From Nageia nagi (lineage: Eukaryota > Pinophyta): 64,000 bases of DNA. The position numbers and the translations under genes were made by a program. Where the stretch lies: contig JBITNC010000001.1 in NCBI GenBank assembly GCA_050084985.1, forward strand, positions 143,034,001 to 143,098,000, given 5' to 3'. Below the pieces are notes generated by a model that was not told the DNA's origin, made no database searches, and worked only from the letters and a program-made list of their open reading frames with translations. Shown here in pieces: positions 1-11,493 of the stretch (its first letter is position 1; the number at the start of each line of letters is the position of its first letter).

Positions 1-1339
1 GTTTATAGATGCGACCATTCTTTGATATCATTATTTTTATCACATGGATACTAACTACCTCATCACCTTGTAGAAGAAGGATATTATCCATGGTTTTCCA
101 TCTCTTACTACTTCTCTCACCTTTTTCTCAACATGCATAGTTGAGAAACAACATCAAATTACTTTTGAGGTTAGAACATATCATACTAAGGGTCCTCTTG
201 ATATGTTTCATATCAATATATGTGGACTATTAAAAGGTACTCATACTAGCTATTACTACTTATTTCTATTTTTTTATTATTACTCTAGAAATATATGGGT
301 GTATTACTTGAGAGAAAGGTTACAAACTTTTGATTTGTTTCAAGAATTTAAGGATTTTGTGGAGAACATACTTGGCCATGAAATTTATGTATTTTGATCT
401 TATCATAAGGGATAGTATACATCAAAAGCAATTTCTACCTTCTTAAAAAAGAAAAGGATTCAATGGTAATTGACTACATCTTACATACCATAATAAAATT
501 GAGTTGCTAAAGAAAGAATCATCTAATTGTTAAAATGTTGAGGAGCATGCTGAAATATGCAAAGTTGGGTATAACATTTTGGGTTGAGGAAATGAAAATT
601 ATAGTATATTTGATAAATATAACACCCAAAAAGGCTCTTGAAGGGATGAAATCTAAGGAAGCATGGTCACGAGTGAAACCATTTATCTCACATCTTAAAG
701 TAATTAGTTGTACTTTCTATATGTACATTCCAAAGGGTAAGCAAAGTAAGTTAGAAGATAAGTCCTTGAAGTGCATTCTTCTTGGGTATAATATAGATTC
801 CAAAGGCTACATGCTTATGTATCTTGCTCCTTAAAAGATATATATGAGAAGAGATATCATCTTTGATGAGACTAGTGACTCTTTAACTAGCCCACCAACA
901 ACATCACCTGATAGTGATCCTTTCATCATTCCAAATGATGAAGGCAATAGAAGATAAGTAATTCTAGTTATGAGTTTTCCACTTGATTAGTTATAATTAC
1001 TAACATGGTATAAAGAGATATTAGAAACTTCACATTTAAATATTCCACTAGATACTTATACTTCAGGGCAAAGGACATGTATCATGGTTTGTGAGGAGGT
1101 GAGTCTAACATTAATGAACAAAATGATGAATAGTCTAGAGCTTTAGATGATTCATGAGGATCTTGAATTACCATAGTGTAAATCAACTATGGAAGCTAAC
1201 TATGATGCATTAATGAGGAATGATACATGGAAGTTAATTTATCTTACACTAGGGAAAAAGCTCATTGGATGTAAATGGGTATTCAAGTCAAAGTTGATAG
1301 AAAACTTGATAAGCATAAGGATATCCTAGTTATAAAGGA
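1..1339 (+). pseudogene. Ty1/copia pol remnant, upstream half
   Basis: Broken plus-strand copia polyprotein. Around 130-230 a pre-integrase zinc-type segment is readable (CIVEKQHQITF and following). An integrase core piece lies at 203-397, and the integrase C-terminal region at 535-834 ends in the usual KSLKCILLGY-type motif. The start of the reverse transcriptase is at about 1200-1320, with KLIGCKWVFKSK. Frames change and stops are common, so it is non-functional. The frame is interrupted at 1340 by a minus-strand gypsy element and resumes after 6933 in the same domain. The element's 5' LTR and gag lie outside the window. Confidence 0.85.
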
Positions 1340-1755
1340 TGTTAGGAACCCAATAGAACTAAATAAGGGGTTTTTCCCCAAACATTGCAATAAATACTAA
1401 AATAGGAAATAACCACTACTCGCAATGCATCAAGTAAAGAAAATGGAATGAGATATTTAGATTAACAACAAATAATAGAATACAATAACTTCATTGAATA
1501 GCAATATGAATTATAGGCCGCTTAAAATGGGAATACTCCTTACAAATAAAAAAGATAAATGATTTTATAAGATTCTCTATTTACCCCTCTTACAAGTATT
1601 TATAGTCCTCCTACCCTAATTGGTGGTTTACATTCAAAATGTTTCTTCCCTTTACAAAATATGATAGTTCACATTACAAGTTGACACAAGTAAATAATTA
1701 AATTAACTAAAGCATAAATAAACCTAAGTAAATATTAGGATGTGGGATCTTAACA
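1340..1755 (-). repeat. 3' LTR of gypsy element
   Basis: About 416 bp, matching 6522-6933 along its length with scattered substitutions and small indels. Termini are TGTTAGGA and TCTTAACA. On the minus strand the interior next to it has a short purine run (AAGAGGG), a possible polypurine tract. Confidence 0.88.
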
Positions 1756-1779
1756 TGCTAACCCTCTTGGAAATAAATT

Positions 1780-4700
1780 TGTCCTCAAAGTTGGAAATTT
1801 GGAAACTCTTGCTAAAGCTCATGTGCTTTTTCCTACATTGCATGTTTAGGTGCTATCCCTTTCCAATGAATCAAAACCTAGGTTATAGTGTGATGATGAA
1901 GGTTGATGGTACACTTTTCCATAACTACTTTAGGTTCAATCTTGATGGAGCCATCATCAATGAATTTTAGTAACTCTAACTGAATCTAAACCTATGATCC
2001 CACTACCTTTTTTAGATATGAAATATGAAATACCAAATGAACCTTGGAAGATATTGGTAACTCTAACTTATAAGAAGTAGGTCCAATACATTGAAGAACT
2101 TTGTAAGGGACATAAAAATTTGGAGCCAATTTTTGAGGACCTTTAATATTCAAATATTTCTATCTATATGGTTGAATATGTAGGAAGACCATATCTCTAG
2201 CTTGAAATTAACATTCCACCTAATTCTTATCAACCTGTTGCTTCATGTGATGTTCAACAATCTACAAATTCTCTTGAAGAAGATAAAGAATATCTTTTTG
2301 AGTATGTAAATTAGTATAAATTGCTTAGACCTTCGTACTACCTAGGGTATATGTTTCCACTAGGAGTGGTGCCTAACCATACAATGCTTCATATGGTATC
2401 ATTTGAATAGTTGTATAATCTGACATGTTATACCACCATTTTGCCAAATGAAGCCATTTTACCCAATGAATTGGTTGGGCTGATGAAAAATAATGAAAAT
2501 AGGTTTTGAAACACTTGTTAACAATTTCATATTGTCCATCAAAATAGAGGTGATATGCTAAAATCATTTTGAGTTGAGTTCCTTACAGCTTGAAATTTTT
2601 TTACCAAAATTTGCTAGTGAATGTAGGGTTTTGATCACTAACAATGGTAAAGGGCATACCCTGAAGCTTGATGATATTATCAATAAAAAGCTAGGCCATA
2701 TTGATAGCTTTAAATAGATGTGCTAAAGAGAAAAATTGTGCATACTTAAATAATTGATCAAATACCACTAGAATAATGGATTCACCTTAAGACTTGGGAA
2801 GGCCTTTAATGAAGTCCATCAAAATATCAGTACAAGTATGACTTGGGATAGGTAAGGGATGAAGTAAACTAGGAGTGTTAAATTTTTCACCTTTCTACTA
2901 TTGGAAACATCACATTCAACAATAAATTTCTTGATATCATATTTCATTTTATCCTAATAAAAAGAAAAAACCATTATTTTATAGGTTTTAAGAAACCTCG
3001 AGTGTCCAAATAATGGTGAAACATGCAATTCTTGAAGTATGTATTTTTGATTGGAAGAAGTGGGTGGAAATGCGATGTAGCCTTTGAGGTGTAAAATGCC
3101 ATATTGCCAAGAGAAATTTGGTTTACTAGCAAGATCAGTCTAGATTTGTTGAATTAATGCCTAAATTGAGTCATATTGAAGCCATTACTCTTTCAGTTGT
3201 TCCAACCACTAGGGCATTGGTAGTGAAATTTCTATTTCAAAAGGCCATTCCATTTTTGTTGTTCAATTATCATAATTTATTTTTTCAAAAAGTACTTCAG
3301 ACTGTGGTGATCCATGTTTATAATAAAATATCAACCAATAAGGTAGGGTCTCCATTTTTGAAATGAATTATTGCTAACATCTCCTTTTAATAAGTATATC
3401 TAGCCAAATTTTATCCTAGTAATGCTTTTTTAGTGAAAGCCAATGGTCTTCCCTCTTTCATCAAAACTACACTCAATCCTACTCTAGAGGCATCACTCCC
3501 AATAATAAATATTTTGGAAAAATCTAGCATGGCTAAAATAGGAGTGGAACACATTACCTCCTGCACTTTGTAGAAATATTCTTCAACTACCAATGACTAA
3601 TTAAAGGCATCTTTTTTAGTAATGATGTGAGTGTAGCTACGATATTCCCATAATTATTTACAAATTTCTAGTAATAACTTATTAGGCCTAGGAATCCTCT
3701 CAATCCCTTGAGTGATTTTGGAATAGGTTGATCCTACATGTTTGCAATTCTATGTGGATTGACCTTGAGTTCATCTTCAAAAATTACATGCCCCAAGTAT
3801 TTGATCTCCCATAGCCTAAAGGAACACTTGGATTTCTTTGCATATAATTGATGCTCTTGAAGTAAATGCAAGGTTTGATCTAAGTGTGCTAATGATCCTC
3901 CCATGTCTTATTGTAAATCAAAATATCATTAAAGAAAACCAAAAGAAATTTGTGAAGATGAGGGTGAAATACCTAATTCATAAGACTCTAGAATGTTGAA
4001 TGAGCATTACTAAGACCAAATGTCATTACTAGAAATTCATAATGATCCTCATGTATTCAAAAAGCTATTTTTGGAATATATTCTTTACAAAGTTGGATAT
4101 GATGATATCCTGATCATAGATCTAGTTTTGAAATTATTTGATATCTCATCCAACAATTCATCAATGATGGGAATAGGGAATTCACCTTTCATAGTTACTT
4201 TGTTGAAACCCTAAAAGTCTATGCATAACCACCAATATCCACCCTTTGTTTGGACTAATATGACAAGTAAAGAGTAAGGACTAACACTTGGCTTGATAAT
4301 CCCTACTTTTAGCATCTCCTATACCAACTTTTTAATTTCAACTTTCTGTAAACAAGGATAGTGGTAGGGTCGAATGTTGGGTGGTTGACTATTAAGGATT
4401 AGTTGTATAGTATGATCTTGAGGGTGGTTGAGGGGTAACCCTTTTGGTTCTTCAAAAAAATTCTCATGATGTACTAATAGTTTTTACAGCTTTGTTGATT
4501 CACCTCCCTCCTATGCAGCTAGTTGTAGTGCAAATAGCTATCCCACCATCCCATTTTGTCCTTTCTAAATTAGCTTCTCAATCCAATGAGAACTTATAAT
4601 CTATTATGTACCAACACATAGTTTGGAAAGATGATATGTATTTCCTACAAAAATGAATTTCATCCATAGTTCAAGGAAGTTCCATAATATAGGTCCCAAT

Positions 4701-6440
4701 ATTCATAACCATTGAACTCCAACTACCACATCACTCCCTCCTAATGGAAGTAAATACATGTCACTTTGCATGTAATAATCACCCATGTTGAGCTTAACAC
4801 TACAACATTTCCCCTTACAAGAAATTCTACCTCCATTTCAAATCATTGTTTCAAAATTAATTTGAGGATATATAAAACAATTAGCCTAGTTGGCCACACT
4901 AGGGTCAATGAAATTATGTTTACTTCCAAAGTCAAGTAAAATAAAAAGGAACTTTTTTTTGAAATATCCATTAACCTTCGTTATTTGAGGTATCATAATT
5001 TATGTAAGGGAATTGCAAGAAATTAAAAGAACTTCTTCTTCAATTGTTTCAGGATCATTAGTTTCTTCCTCGATAATAGTATCATCCTTTGAATCATTAA
5101 AAACATCAACATTAAACAAATGCAACCTCTATGTAGTACATTAATGGCCAAGTGCATACTTTTCATCACAATTATAGCAAATAACCTTCTCTTTATGCTC
5201 ATTCATTTTCTCCTAAATGAGTCACTTAATTTGAAATGAACAAGTAGGTTTGGAAGCATCATGAGAACCTTGGGATTTGTTGAATGGTTTCTTCCCTTGT
5301 CTGCATTGGGCATTGAATTTATCTCCTACTAATTTGGCTAATCCAATAACATGTATCATAGTGGTAGGATTGAACATTTTGACTTCTACCATGATGTCTT
5401 CCTTCAACAAACTAATGAAGAAACTCCTAAAAAAGCTTTATCTAATTCCTATATATGGTTTGCAAGCTTTTCAAATTGTTTATGATATTCCTTCACCATT
5501 GACGTTTTTTGAAGTTTTGTAAGGGCTCTTGTGATATTCCCCCCAACACGAGATCCCATTAATTTTTTCAAACCATTGGTACTAATGAATGGCCTCATGC
5601 TCCAAATGGTAAGAAGTGATATTGACCTTTTGAGCCTCAAGAATTTGATTCAGTGTAAAATATTATTCTTCTCTATAAATACAGCTTGTTGAATCATTTA
5701 TGTCAAATTTAGGGAAATTCAACTTCATTGTTTGTGGAAGTATGGAGGCTTGGGGGCCTCCCATATGCACCTATTATACCTACATTTGAGTATTATGCCA
5801 TGAAGATTAATGAAAACTTGTACTTGGTGTAGTTTAAAAGAGTTTGGTTGTTGTGGAACTATCTGAACTACCTTCTAGACTTGCACTAGACCTATTTGCA
5901 TCGAATTATATTTAGTGGTCAATCTCATAAGCCTCTCTTCCATTTTAGTGAATCTACCATTTATGTCTTAAAAAGATTATTGAAGGTTGACTCCACCAAA
6001 CTGAGCTCAGATTTGTTTAACCTCATGATCTAATTTTTTTAGGGTGGAGTCTTTACATCTTCTTCCCTCCATGTGAAATACAAGCTAGGTCCTAACTTAC
6101 TATTTTTAGTGACTATTATTTTTAGAATTGAAAAAGCATATGGGTGCTATATATCGAAATAATTATCTTGAAAAAATATTAGGAATAGGTTAGGTCTCAA
6201 TTTGATGATTTTTTGAAATTTTATACTCGTAAGTTGCTAATTCTTCACTATTTGGGAGATATTTTTGTTGAAAGTTTTTGCCTATTTTGTATTTGCTATT
6301 TTGAGCAACAAATTTAAGGGTTTCTTGAGGTTTTGAAAAAAAATGGATAGAGTTTCGGCTGAAAAAATAACAATTTCTAAGGTTTCACTTCGATGCAACC
6401 TTCCAATCTGAAAAAAATGGCTAGAGTTTTGAGTACCAAA
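1780..6440 (-). pseudogene. gypsy gag-pol remnant
   Basis: Minus-strand pieces in gypsy order. Gag fragments lie at 5640-5449 and 5410-5222. A zinc knuckle follows near 5110-5200 (CYNCDEKYALGH). RT start motifs lie near 4200-4300, with YSLLVILVQTKGGYWWLC resembling the SPVLLVKKKDGSWRMC region. The RT to RNase H junction is at 3593-3411 (MCSTPILAMLDFSKIFIIGSD). An integrase core piece is at 2567-2373 (HLYFDGQYEIVNKCF...WWYN...PYEALYG). Stops and frameshifts separate the pieces, so no protein can be made. Domain order RT-RNase H-integrase assigns it to Ty3/gypsy; I do not assign a lineage. Confidence 0.88.
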
Positions 6441-6507
6441 ATGATAATTTCTAGCTTTCTCACTTAGTGTGACCACATGAAAATGCCCACAGGTAGCTAA
6501 AATCAAA

Positions 6508-6519
6508 GCTCTAATGCCA
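6508..6519 (-). other. primer-binding site, gypsy element
   Basis: On the minus strand, two bases inside the right LTR, the sequence reads TGGCATTAGAGC. This is close to the plant initiator-Met tRNA primer site TGGTATCAGAGC and confirms that the right LTR is the 5' LTR. Confidence 0.75.
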
Positions 6520-6521
6520 CT

Positions 6522-6933
6522 TGTTAGGAACCCAATAGAACTAAAAAGGGGTTTTGCCCCAAATACCTTAAGAAATACTAAAATACAAAATAACCACAAC
6601 TTGCAATGCATCAAGTAAAGCAAATGGAACTAGATACTCAAATTAACAACAAATAACATAACAAAATAACTTTACTGAATAGCAATATGAATTGTAAGCC
6701 GCTTCAAGGGGGCTTCCTCCTTACAACTCAAAAAGACAATTAATTTCCAAGATGCTCTCTTTTCCCCTTTACAAGTATTTATAATCCTCCTACCCTAATT
6801 GGCAGCTTACATTCAAACTAGCGCTTTGCCTACAAAATATGATAGTTCACATTACAAGCTGATACAAGTAAATATGTAAATTAACTAAAGCATAAATAAA
6901 CCTAAGTAAATATTAGGATGTGGGATCCTAGCA
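6522..6933 (-). repeat. 5' LTR of gypsy element
   Basis: About 412 bp, the partner of 1340-1755. It starts TGTTAGGA and ends TCCTAGCA. The PBS lies immediately inside. Confidence 0.88.
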
Positions 6934-6939
6934 AAATGA

Positions 6940-8135
6940 TACAACCAAGAGAAAGGCATAGAGTATGAGGAAATATTTTCTTTCACAACCAATATTAAGA
7001 CCATCAGGATTGCTTTTACGATGGTGTATAGTTTGGTTAGACAATCTATCAAATGGATGTACAAAGTTCCTTCCTAAATGGAGACATGGAGGAAGAGGTT
7101 TACATGTAACAACCAAAGGGATTTGTTATTGATTCAATTAAAGGCAAGGTATGCAGACTAATTATAAACTCTCTATATGGTTTGAAATAAGATCCAAGAA
7201 CTTGGTATATTAAAATTGATAAATATTTACCACAATATGATTTTAATTAGAATCCTTATGATCCTAATCTCTACCTTAGATATCATGGGGGGAAATATTT
7301 ATAGTTGTAGTATATGTCGATGATTTGGTCATTATAGAAAACACACAAGAGTTGATTCTATCTTACAAGAAAGACCTCAAAACATTATTTGACATGAATG
7401 AACTTGGTTTACCTCCTATTATCTAAGATTGGAGGTTTGGCAAATTCAAGGTTATATATTTGTTTCTCAGATAAAGTACGTAAAGTGTTTATTGGATTTA
7501 ATTAAAGATGATAAAGTGCTAACCCATGTCTACTTTAGTTAAACTTGATATATATCTATCATGTTATGACAGTTCTTCATAGGTAGATGCAACTCTTTAT
7601 CATTAGTTGATTAGAAGGTTAACTTACCTTACCTATACCAGGACCAATATATGCTATGTTGTTAGCTATCTTTCTAGGTTTACATATGAACCTAAATAAG
7701 CTCATTGGGTAATGGCTAAGCATGTGTTAAAATATATCCATTGAATTAATATTTATGGTATGGAGTACAAGAAGAATGATAAGTTCTTCTTGATTAGATA
7801 CACAAATGAAGATTATGGAGGATCTTTGGATGACAGGAGATGTAAAATAGGATATGTATTCTTCCTTGAATCTAGACCAATCTCTTGGAGTAGAAATAAC
7901 ATAGTATCAAATCAAAATCTACCATAGAGTTAGATTACTATGCTTTTATATTATTCTATTTGTAAGGGAGTATGGTTATGTCATATTTTGGAAGATATTG
8001 GTATACCCTAGAGCCAACCTACCATTTTGTATCAAAAATCCATGTAGTCAGGTTGGCTACAAACCATATGAAATCAGGTCCACACTAGATTTGTGTAGTG
8101 AGATCGATTACATTTTCTGTGATTGACTGAAATCT
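6940..8135 (+). pseudogene. Ty1/copia pol remnant, downstream half
   Basis: Continuation of the copia pol begun at 1-1339. The RT frame restarts with a YNQEKGIEYEEIFS-like segment right after the gypsy insertion. It continues with INSLYGLKQDPRTWY at about 7165-7210 and a damaged YVDDLVI catalytic region near 7310. The RNase H segment (EDYGGSLDDRRCKIGYVF) lies at about 7808-7862 and an EIDY-type C-terminal motif near 8100-8130. Several stops and frame changes are present. No matching 3' LTR was recognised downstream. Confidence 0.85.
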
Positions 8136-8505
8136 TGAAATGGATGTATAGGAATCATTTTTCAAGTAAAAATGATCATGTAACCACTCGCTGGAAAAAA
8201 AATTTCATGAAATTTCCAGTGGTGTATCATCCCCTAGGAAAAATTATGGCCTTTTAAAGATGTCTAGTCTATTTTGCAAGATTCAAATTATCCATAACCT
8301 CACAAAACGTTAAGATGAAATGCTCTAAAAACACGATTACATGTTTGATGGTGCTAACCTAATTGCATGTCTAAAACATCCAAAATCTTTTTTGAAATTA
8401 TATAAAGGTTCATATGTAGTAAACAATCTTGAAAGATCAATATTCTATTAGATCATAAAACGAGAACATAATGCTAACTTCCCTGATGTGTTGGTATAGA
8501 GTATG

Positions 8506-8544
<39 letters not shown>

Positions 8545-9094
8545 AGTTATTTAGTTCTATTTATAATTTCAATGTGAAGTCTTGAAATAAGAATTTAGAA
8601 ATAATTATAAAATTTTATTGTTAAGATGAGAACTACTTTACACTATATTAACCAATTCAAAAATCAAAAATTTCGAATTATAACCATGATTCATCGACAT
8701 TTGACCATTCAATTTCTTATTTTCATCACAGAATCACGATTGTTAAAACTAAATTTATCCAATTGACAATGACGTGTAGTCGATGTTTATGCTTATCCAC
8801 ACTTAATATCATTCTTTCTTTAAAAAAATAAAGTAAAAAAGTGCTACAGTTGCATTCCAATAATATTATAATTAATAATGATATTGAGCATAATGATACT
8901 GTAACTATATACAAGGCAGATCTGTAAGCTTGGGTCGTATCTTCCCAATTTTTCTCAAGTACATAGAATTAAAAAATTCCTAGAAGTGTTGTTTCTTACA
9001 ATGGAATACTCTTCTTAGAATGTACATGCATATGTTTTTGAGGTCACTTTTGGTTTTTTACTCTCACATTCAGTTAAATAAATTTTTTTCCATA
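8136..9094. other. intergenic, no gene seen
   Basis: AT-rich DNA between the copia remnant and the 3' end of the receptor kinase. Apart from the (AT)16 run at 8511-8542 I see no coding or repeat structure. The kinase 3' UTR and poly(A) site must lie in the right-hand part, but no clear AATAAA was picked. Confidence 0.6.
8511..8542. repeat. (AT)16 microsatellite
   Basis: An uninterrupted run of 16 AT dinucleotides, likely length-variable. It lies about 550 bp beyond the stop codon of the receptor kinase. Confidence 0.97.
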
Positions 9095-11149
9095 TTATCT
9101 GCCTGCCTGGTAATCACAATATTCCTCTAAATAGCATGGGCTTGTTGAAATGGCTTCTTCATCATGATAAGAATTGGAAGCAACCACAGAAGACGATGGA
9201 TTTTCACCTTCATCACTCACATCTATATGGCTGCACTCTTTAGGAATGATCATTTGATCAAATGAAGAAGGCTGGATCTCAATATCAGGGAGAGGAACTT
9301 GCCCTTCAAGTATTTGCAATGCCTCTCTCGTACTAAGCCTTCTGTTGGGTTTAGGATGAGCACAGTAGAGCCCCAGTTTAAGTACTCTCTCCACCTCCTC
9401 TGCATCGTACTCACCATACAGATTTGAATCCACACAATGCATCAATTTTCCCTTGTGATGCATATACCTTACCCAGTCCAACAAAACAATCTGTTCCAAA
9501 TTCCTGGACTGATCAATAGGCTTTCTTCCACACACAACTTCAAGCAAAACAATTCCAAAACTGAACACATCCGAGGAAGGGCTTACCCTTCTTGTGTTTG
9601 TAACCTCGGGAGCTATGTACCCAATTGTTCCCACTATCCGAGTCGTTTGCCCATGTTGAGAATGATCATACAGACGAGCAAGCCCAAAATCCCCTAATTT
9701 GGCCGTCAAGTCCGAATCCAGAAGCACATTGCTGGATTTCACATCTCTGTGAACAATTTTCCAATCCCATTGCTCATGAAGATACAAAAGCCCTGCTGCA
9801 ATGCCCTTGAGGATCGCGAAGCGTCTAGGCCAACTTAAAATCTTCTTTGGGTTCCCGAATATCATTTTATCCAGGCTTCCGTTTGGCATGAATTCATAAA
9901 CGATGAAGAGCTTTGTTTTCCTTCTGCACCATCCCCGGAGCTGAACCAGGTTCCTGTGCTGAAGACGACCCACGCTTGAAATCTCTGCAACGAATTCCCT
10001 CATTCCATCTGTGGAGTCCTTGGTTATGCATTTTACCGCAACTTGGAGTCCTGTTGTGGGAAGAATTCCCCTATAAACTTTGCTGGAACCCCCGGAGGCC
10101 AAGAGATGCTCATCTCTGAACTGTTTTGTTGCAACCAAGAGGTCCCTGTAGGGGATTCTGTGAGGCCAATACTCCAACTCCCACGATTCAACCCACTCCC
10201 TATTCTTCACTATTTTCATCCAAATAAGTATAAGTGTAAGAGGCACCATGAACCCAAGGCTATATGTCAACGCCAATATAAGAAATGCTTTGCCATTTTT
10301 AGACGTGAAATCATCTCTGACATAGATAGAGGGATTGTTGAGATCGAGAGACGGTGCCTTACCATCAGTGCTGAAACTCCACGCCAGAATATAATGACTC
10401 TCAGCGGACTTAAATCCTGTAGATGCAGAAAACCCCACGAACATCTCATTCTTCAAAACCCCAGAGAAATTGAAATTTTGTAAGGCAATCAATGACCTGC
10501 TAGGCTTCTTCATCCCCGCTAATGCCATTCTGATTGTAAGCTCGTCTTGGACATGTTCATAATCGATCCAGGCTTGGATATTATCTCCACTTTTGAGATC
10601 CAGTTCGTTATATTCTTCATTGATCCAATACCCAGCAGGCCTGGCCTCCAGAGACTGAAGCCCGTTGAGATTGACACCGACATGGTTGTCATCTATATCT
10701 CCCAATTCCATATCGAAATTTGTATCAAACTCCACCGCAAACAAATGGTTGGATTGGAGACCATCGGTTGTAGCATTTACTAAGCCAAGGTATTGGGAAC
10801 CTGTGTTTTCCCTTACAGACCTATAGGGAGTCATGATAAAAGCCAGTCCTTGCCCACCCCGTTTCGAACCCGGAGGAACCTCAATGGAAAACACAAAACT
10901 GGTACTGAAAGAATATACGCTGTGATTGTCATCGCTGCTTTTCATTACAACAGGGGTGGGTATAAGAGCTCGTCCCATTACATTATGAGATTGATTGGTG
11001 AGGGTGAGAATGTGCTGAGACTGTATTTGAGCATTTTCTAACACCAAGATGTTTGAATCATTGAATGAGCCAAAATTGAATGTCACAGCCACAACAACCA
11101 GAGGCCATAGAAGCAGGAGGAATGCAAGAGAATATGAGATCAGTTTCAT
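9095..11149 (-). CDS. L-type lectin-domain receptor-like kinase
   Basis: Single-exon plasma-membrane receptor kinase of 684 aa. The open frame extends to an upstream Met at 11269, but I chose the Met at 11149 because it begins a typical signal peptide (MKLISYSLAFLLLLWPLVVV); the 40 upstream residues look like 5' UTR. Numbering from that Met: legume-lectin domain ~23-263 with metal-site motif VEFDTN and DDNHVGVN; one transmembrane helix ~288-312; Ser/Thr kinase ~349-615. Visible kinase residues are the VAIK-type Lys373 (QVAVK), Glu389, HRD (Asp469), DFG (Asp487), APE and the SDVFSFG Asp. The glycine loop reads ASGGSSKVY, with the third Gly replaced by Ser. It is an RD kinase with no missing catalytic residue, so it is probably functional. 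The family senses extracellular ligands in defence or development; the ligand cannot be told. GC content is clearly higher than the surroundings, and lack of introns is usual for this family. Confidence 0.95.
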   Translation of the reverse strand: MKLISYSLAFLLLLWPLVVVAVTFNFGSFNDSNILVLENAQIQSQHILTLTNQSHNVMGRALIPTPVVMKSSDDNHSVYSFSTSFVFSIEVPPGSKRGGQGLAFIMTPYRSVRENTGSQYLGLVNATTDGLQSNHLFAVEFDTNFDMELGDIDDNHVGVNLNGLQSLEARPAGYWINEEYNELDLKSGDNIQAWIDYEHVQDELTIRMALAGMKKPSRSLIALQNFNFSGVLKNEMFVGFSASTGFKSAESHYILAWSFSTDGKAPSLDLNNPSIYVRDDFTSKNGKAFLILALTYSLGFMVPLTLILIWMKIVKNREWVESWELEYWPHRIPYRDLLVATKQFRDEHLLASGGSSKVYRGILPTTGLQVAVKCITKDSTDGMREFVAEISSVGRLQHRNLVQLRGWCRRKTKLFIVYEFMPNGSLDKMIFGNPKKILSWPRRFAILKGIAAGLLYLHEQWDWKIVHRDVKSSNVLLDSDLTAKLGDFGLARLYDHSQHGQTTRIVGTIGYIAPEVTNTRRVSPSSDVFSFGIVLLEVVCGRKPIDQSRNLEQIVLLDWVRYMHHKGKLMHCVDSNLYGEYDAEEVERVLKLGLYCAHPKPNRRLSTREALQILEGQVPLPDIEIQPSSFDQMIIPKECSHIDVSDEGENPSSSVVASNSYHDEEAISTSPCYLEEYCDYQAGR

Positions 11150-11288
11150 TTCCTCCACACCGACCCAGAAAGAGATCTTGTGACTTGAATTTCCAAATAT
11201 AGAAGGAGAAATATTGGGTGATGGATATTTATCTAGGTTCAAAATAGCATGGAATGCAGTCCGTGGCATGACCAGGACTCAATAGCTT

Positions 11289-11298
11289 TGACGCGTCA
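11289..11298. promoter_or_regulatory. TGACGCGTCA palindrome upstream of kinase
   Basis: A perfect 10-bp palindrome about 140 bp upstream of the chosen kinase start. It contains TGACG on both strands (the core bound by TGA-type bZIP factors) and overlaps a TTGAC W-box core on the plus strand. A regulatory role is inference. Confidence 0.4.
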
Positions 11299-11346
11299 CA
11301 CATATTTGTAGGAACAAGCGTCTGATGTCTACACGAATCGATCTGA

Positions 11347-11355
11347 TTATATATA
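11347..11355 (-). promoter_or_regulatory. candidate TATA box of the receptor kinase
   Basis: TATATATAA on the minus strand, about 200 bp upstream of the ATG at 11149, giving a 5' UTR of roughly 160-170 nt if used. It supports transcription starting below 11330, but AT-rich DNA makes chance TATA matches common. Confidence 0.45.
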
Positions 11356-11493
11356 CATAGTAAATATAGAAAATCATTCGAAAGCTGAGTCATTTGAACG
11401 TAACTGTGGTCGACTTACAAATTTAGAAGATGGCAGGAAACGGCAATGCCAGACTCCTCAACAACTTGCGATAATTCCGGTGCTGGGTAATCT

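Larger units (their letters stand above)
1340..6933 (-). mobile_element. Ty3/gypsy LTR retrotransposon (decayed)
   Basis: A 5.6-kb element bounded by two direct LTRs (1340-1755 and 6522-6933), each starting TGTTAGGA; the left ends TCTTAACA and the right TCCTAGCA. Coding runs on the minus strand: 5' LTR on the right, then PBS, gag, protease, RT, RNase H, integrase, then the left LTR. The flanks are AAAGGA (1334-1339) and AAATGA (6934-6939), a plausible target duplication with one mismatch. The LTRs differ at many sites and the coding frames are broken, so it is an old copy. It sits inside the copia RT whose halves are at 1-1339 and 6940-8135. Confidence 0.9.

Noticed and set aside
10043-10483. 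146-codon plus-strand open frame
   Set aside because: It is antisense to the receptor kinase coding sequence and has no family resemblance; a shadow frame in GC-richer coding DNA.
11150-11269. 40-residue N-terminal extension of the receptor kinase
   Set aside because: The signal peptide begins at the Met at 11149; an extension ahead of it would bury the signal peptide and has no known counterpart.
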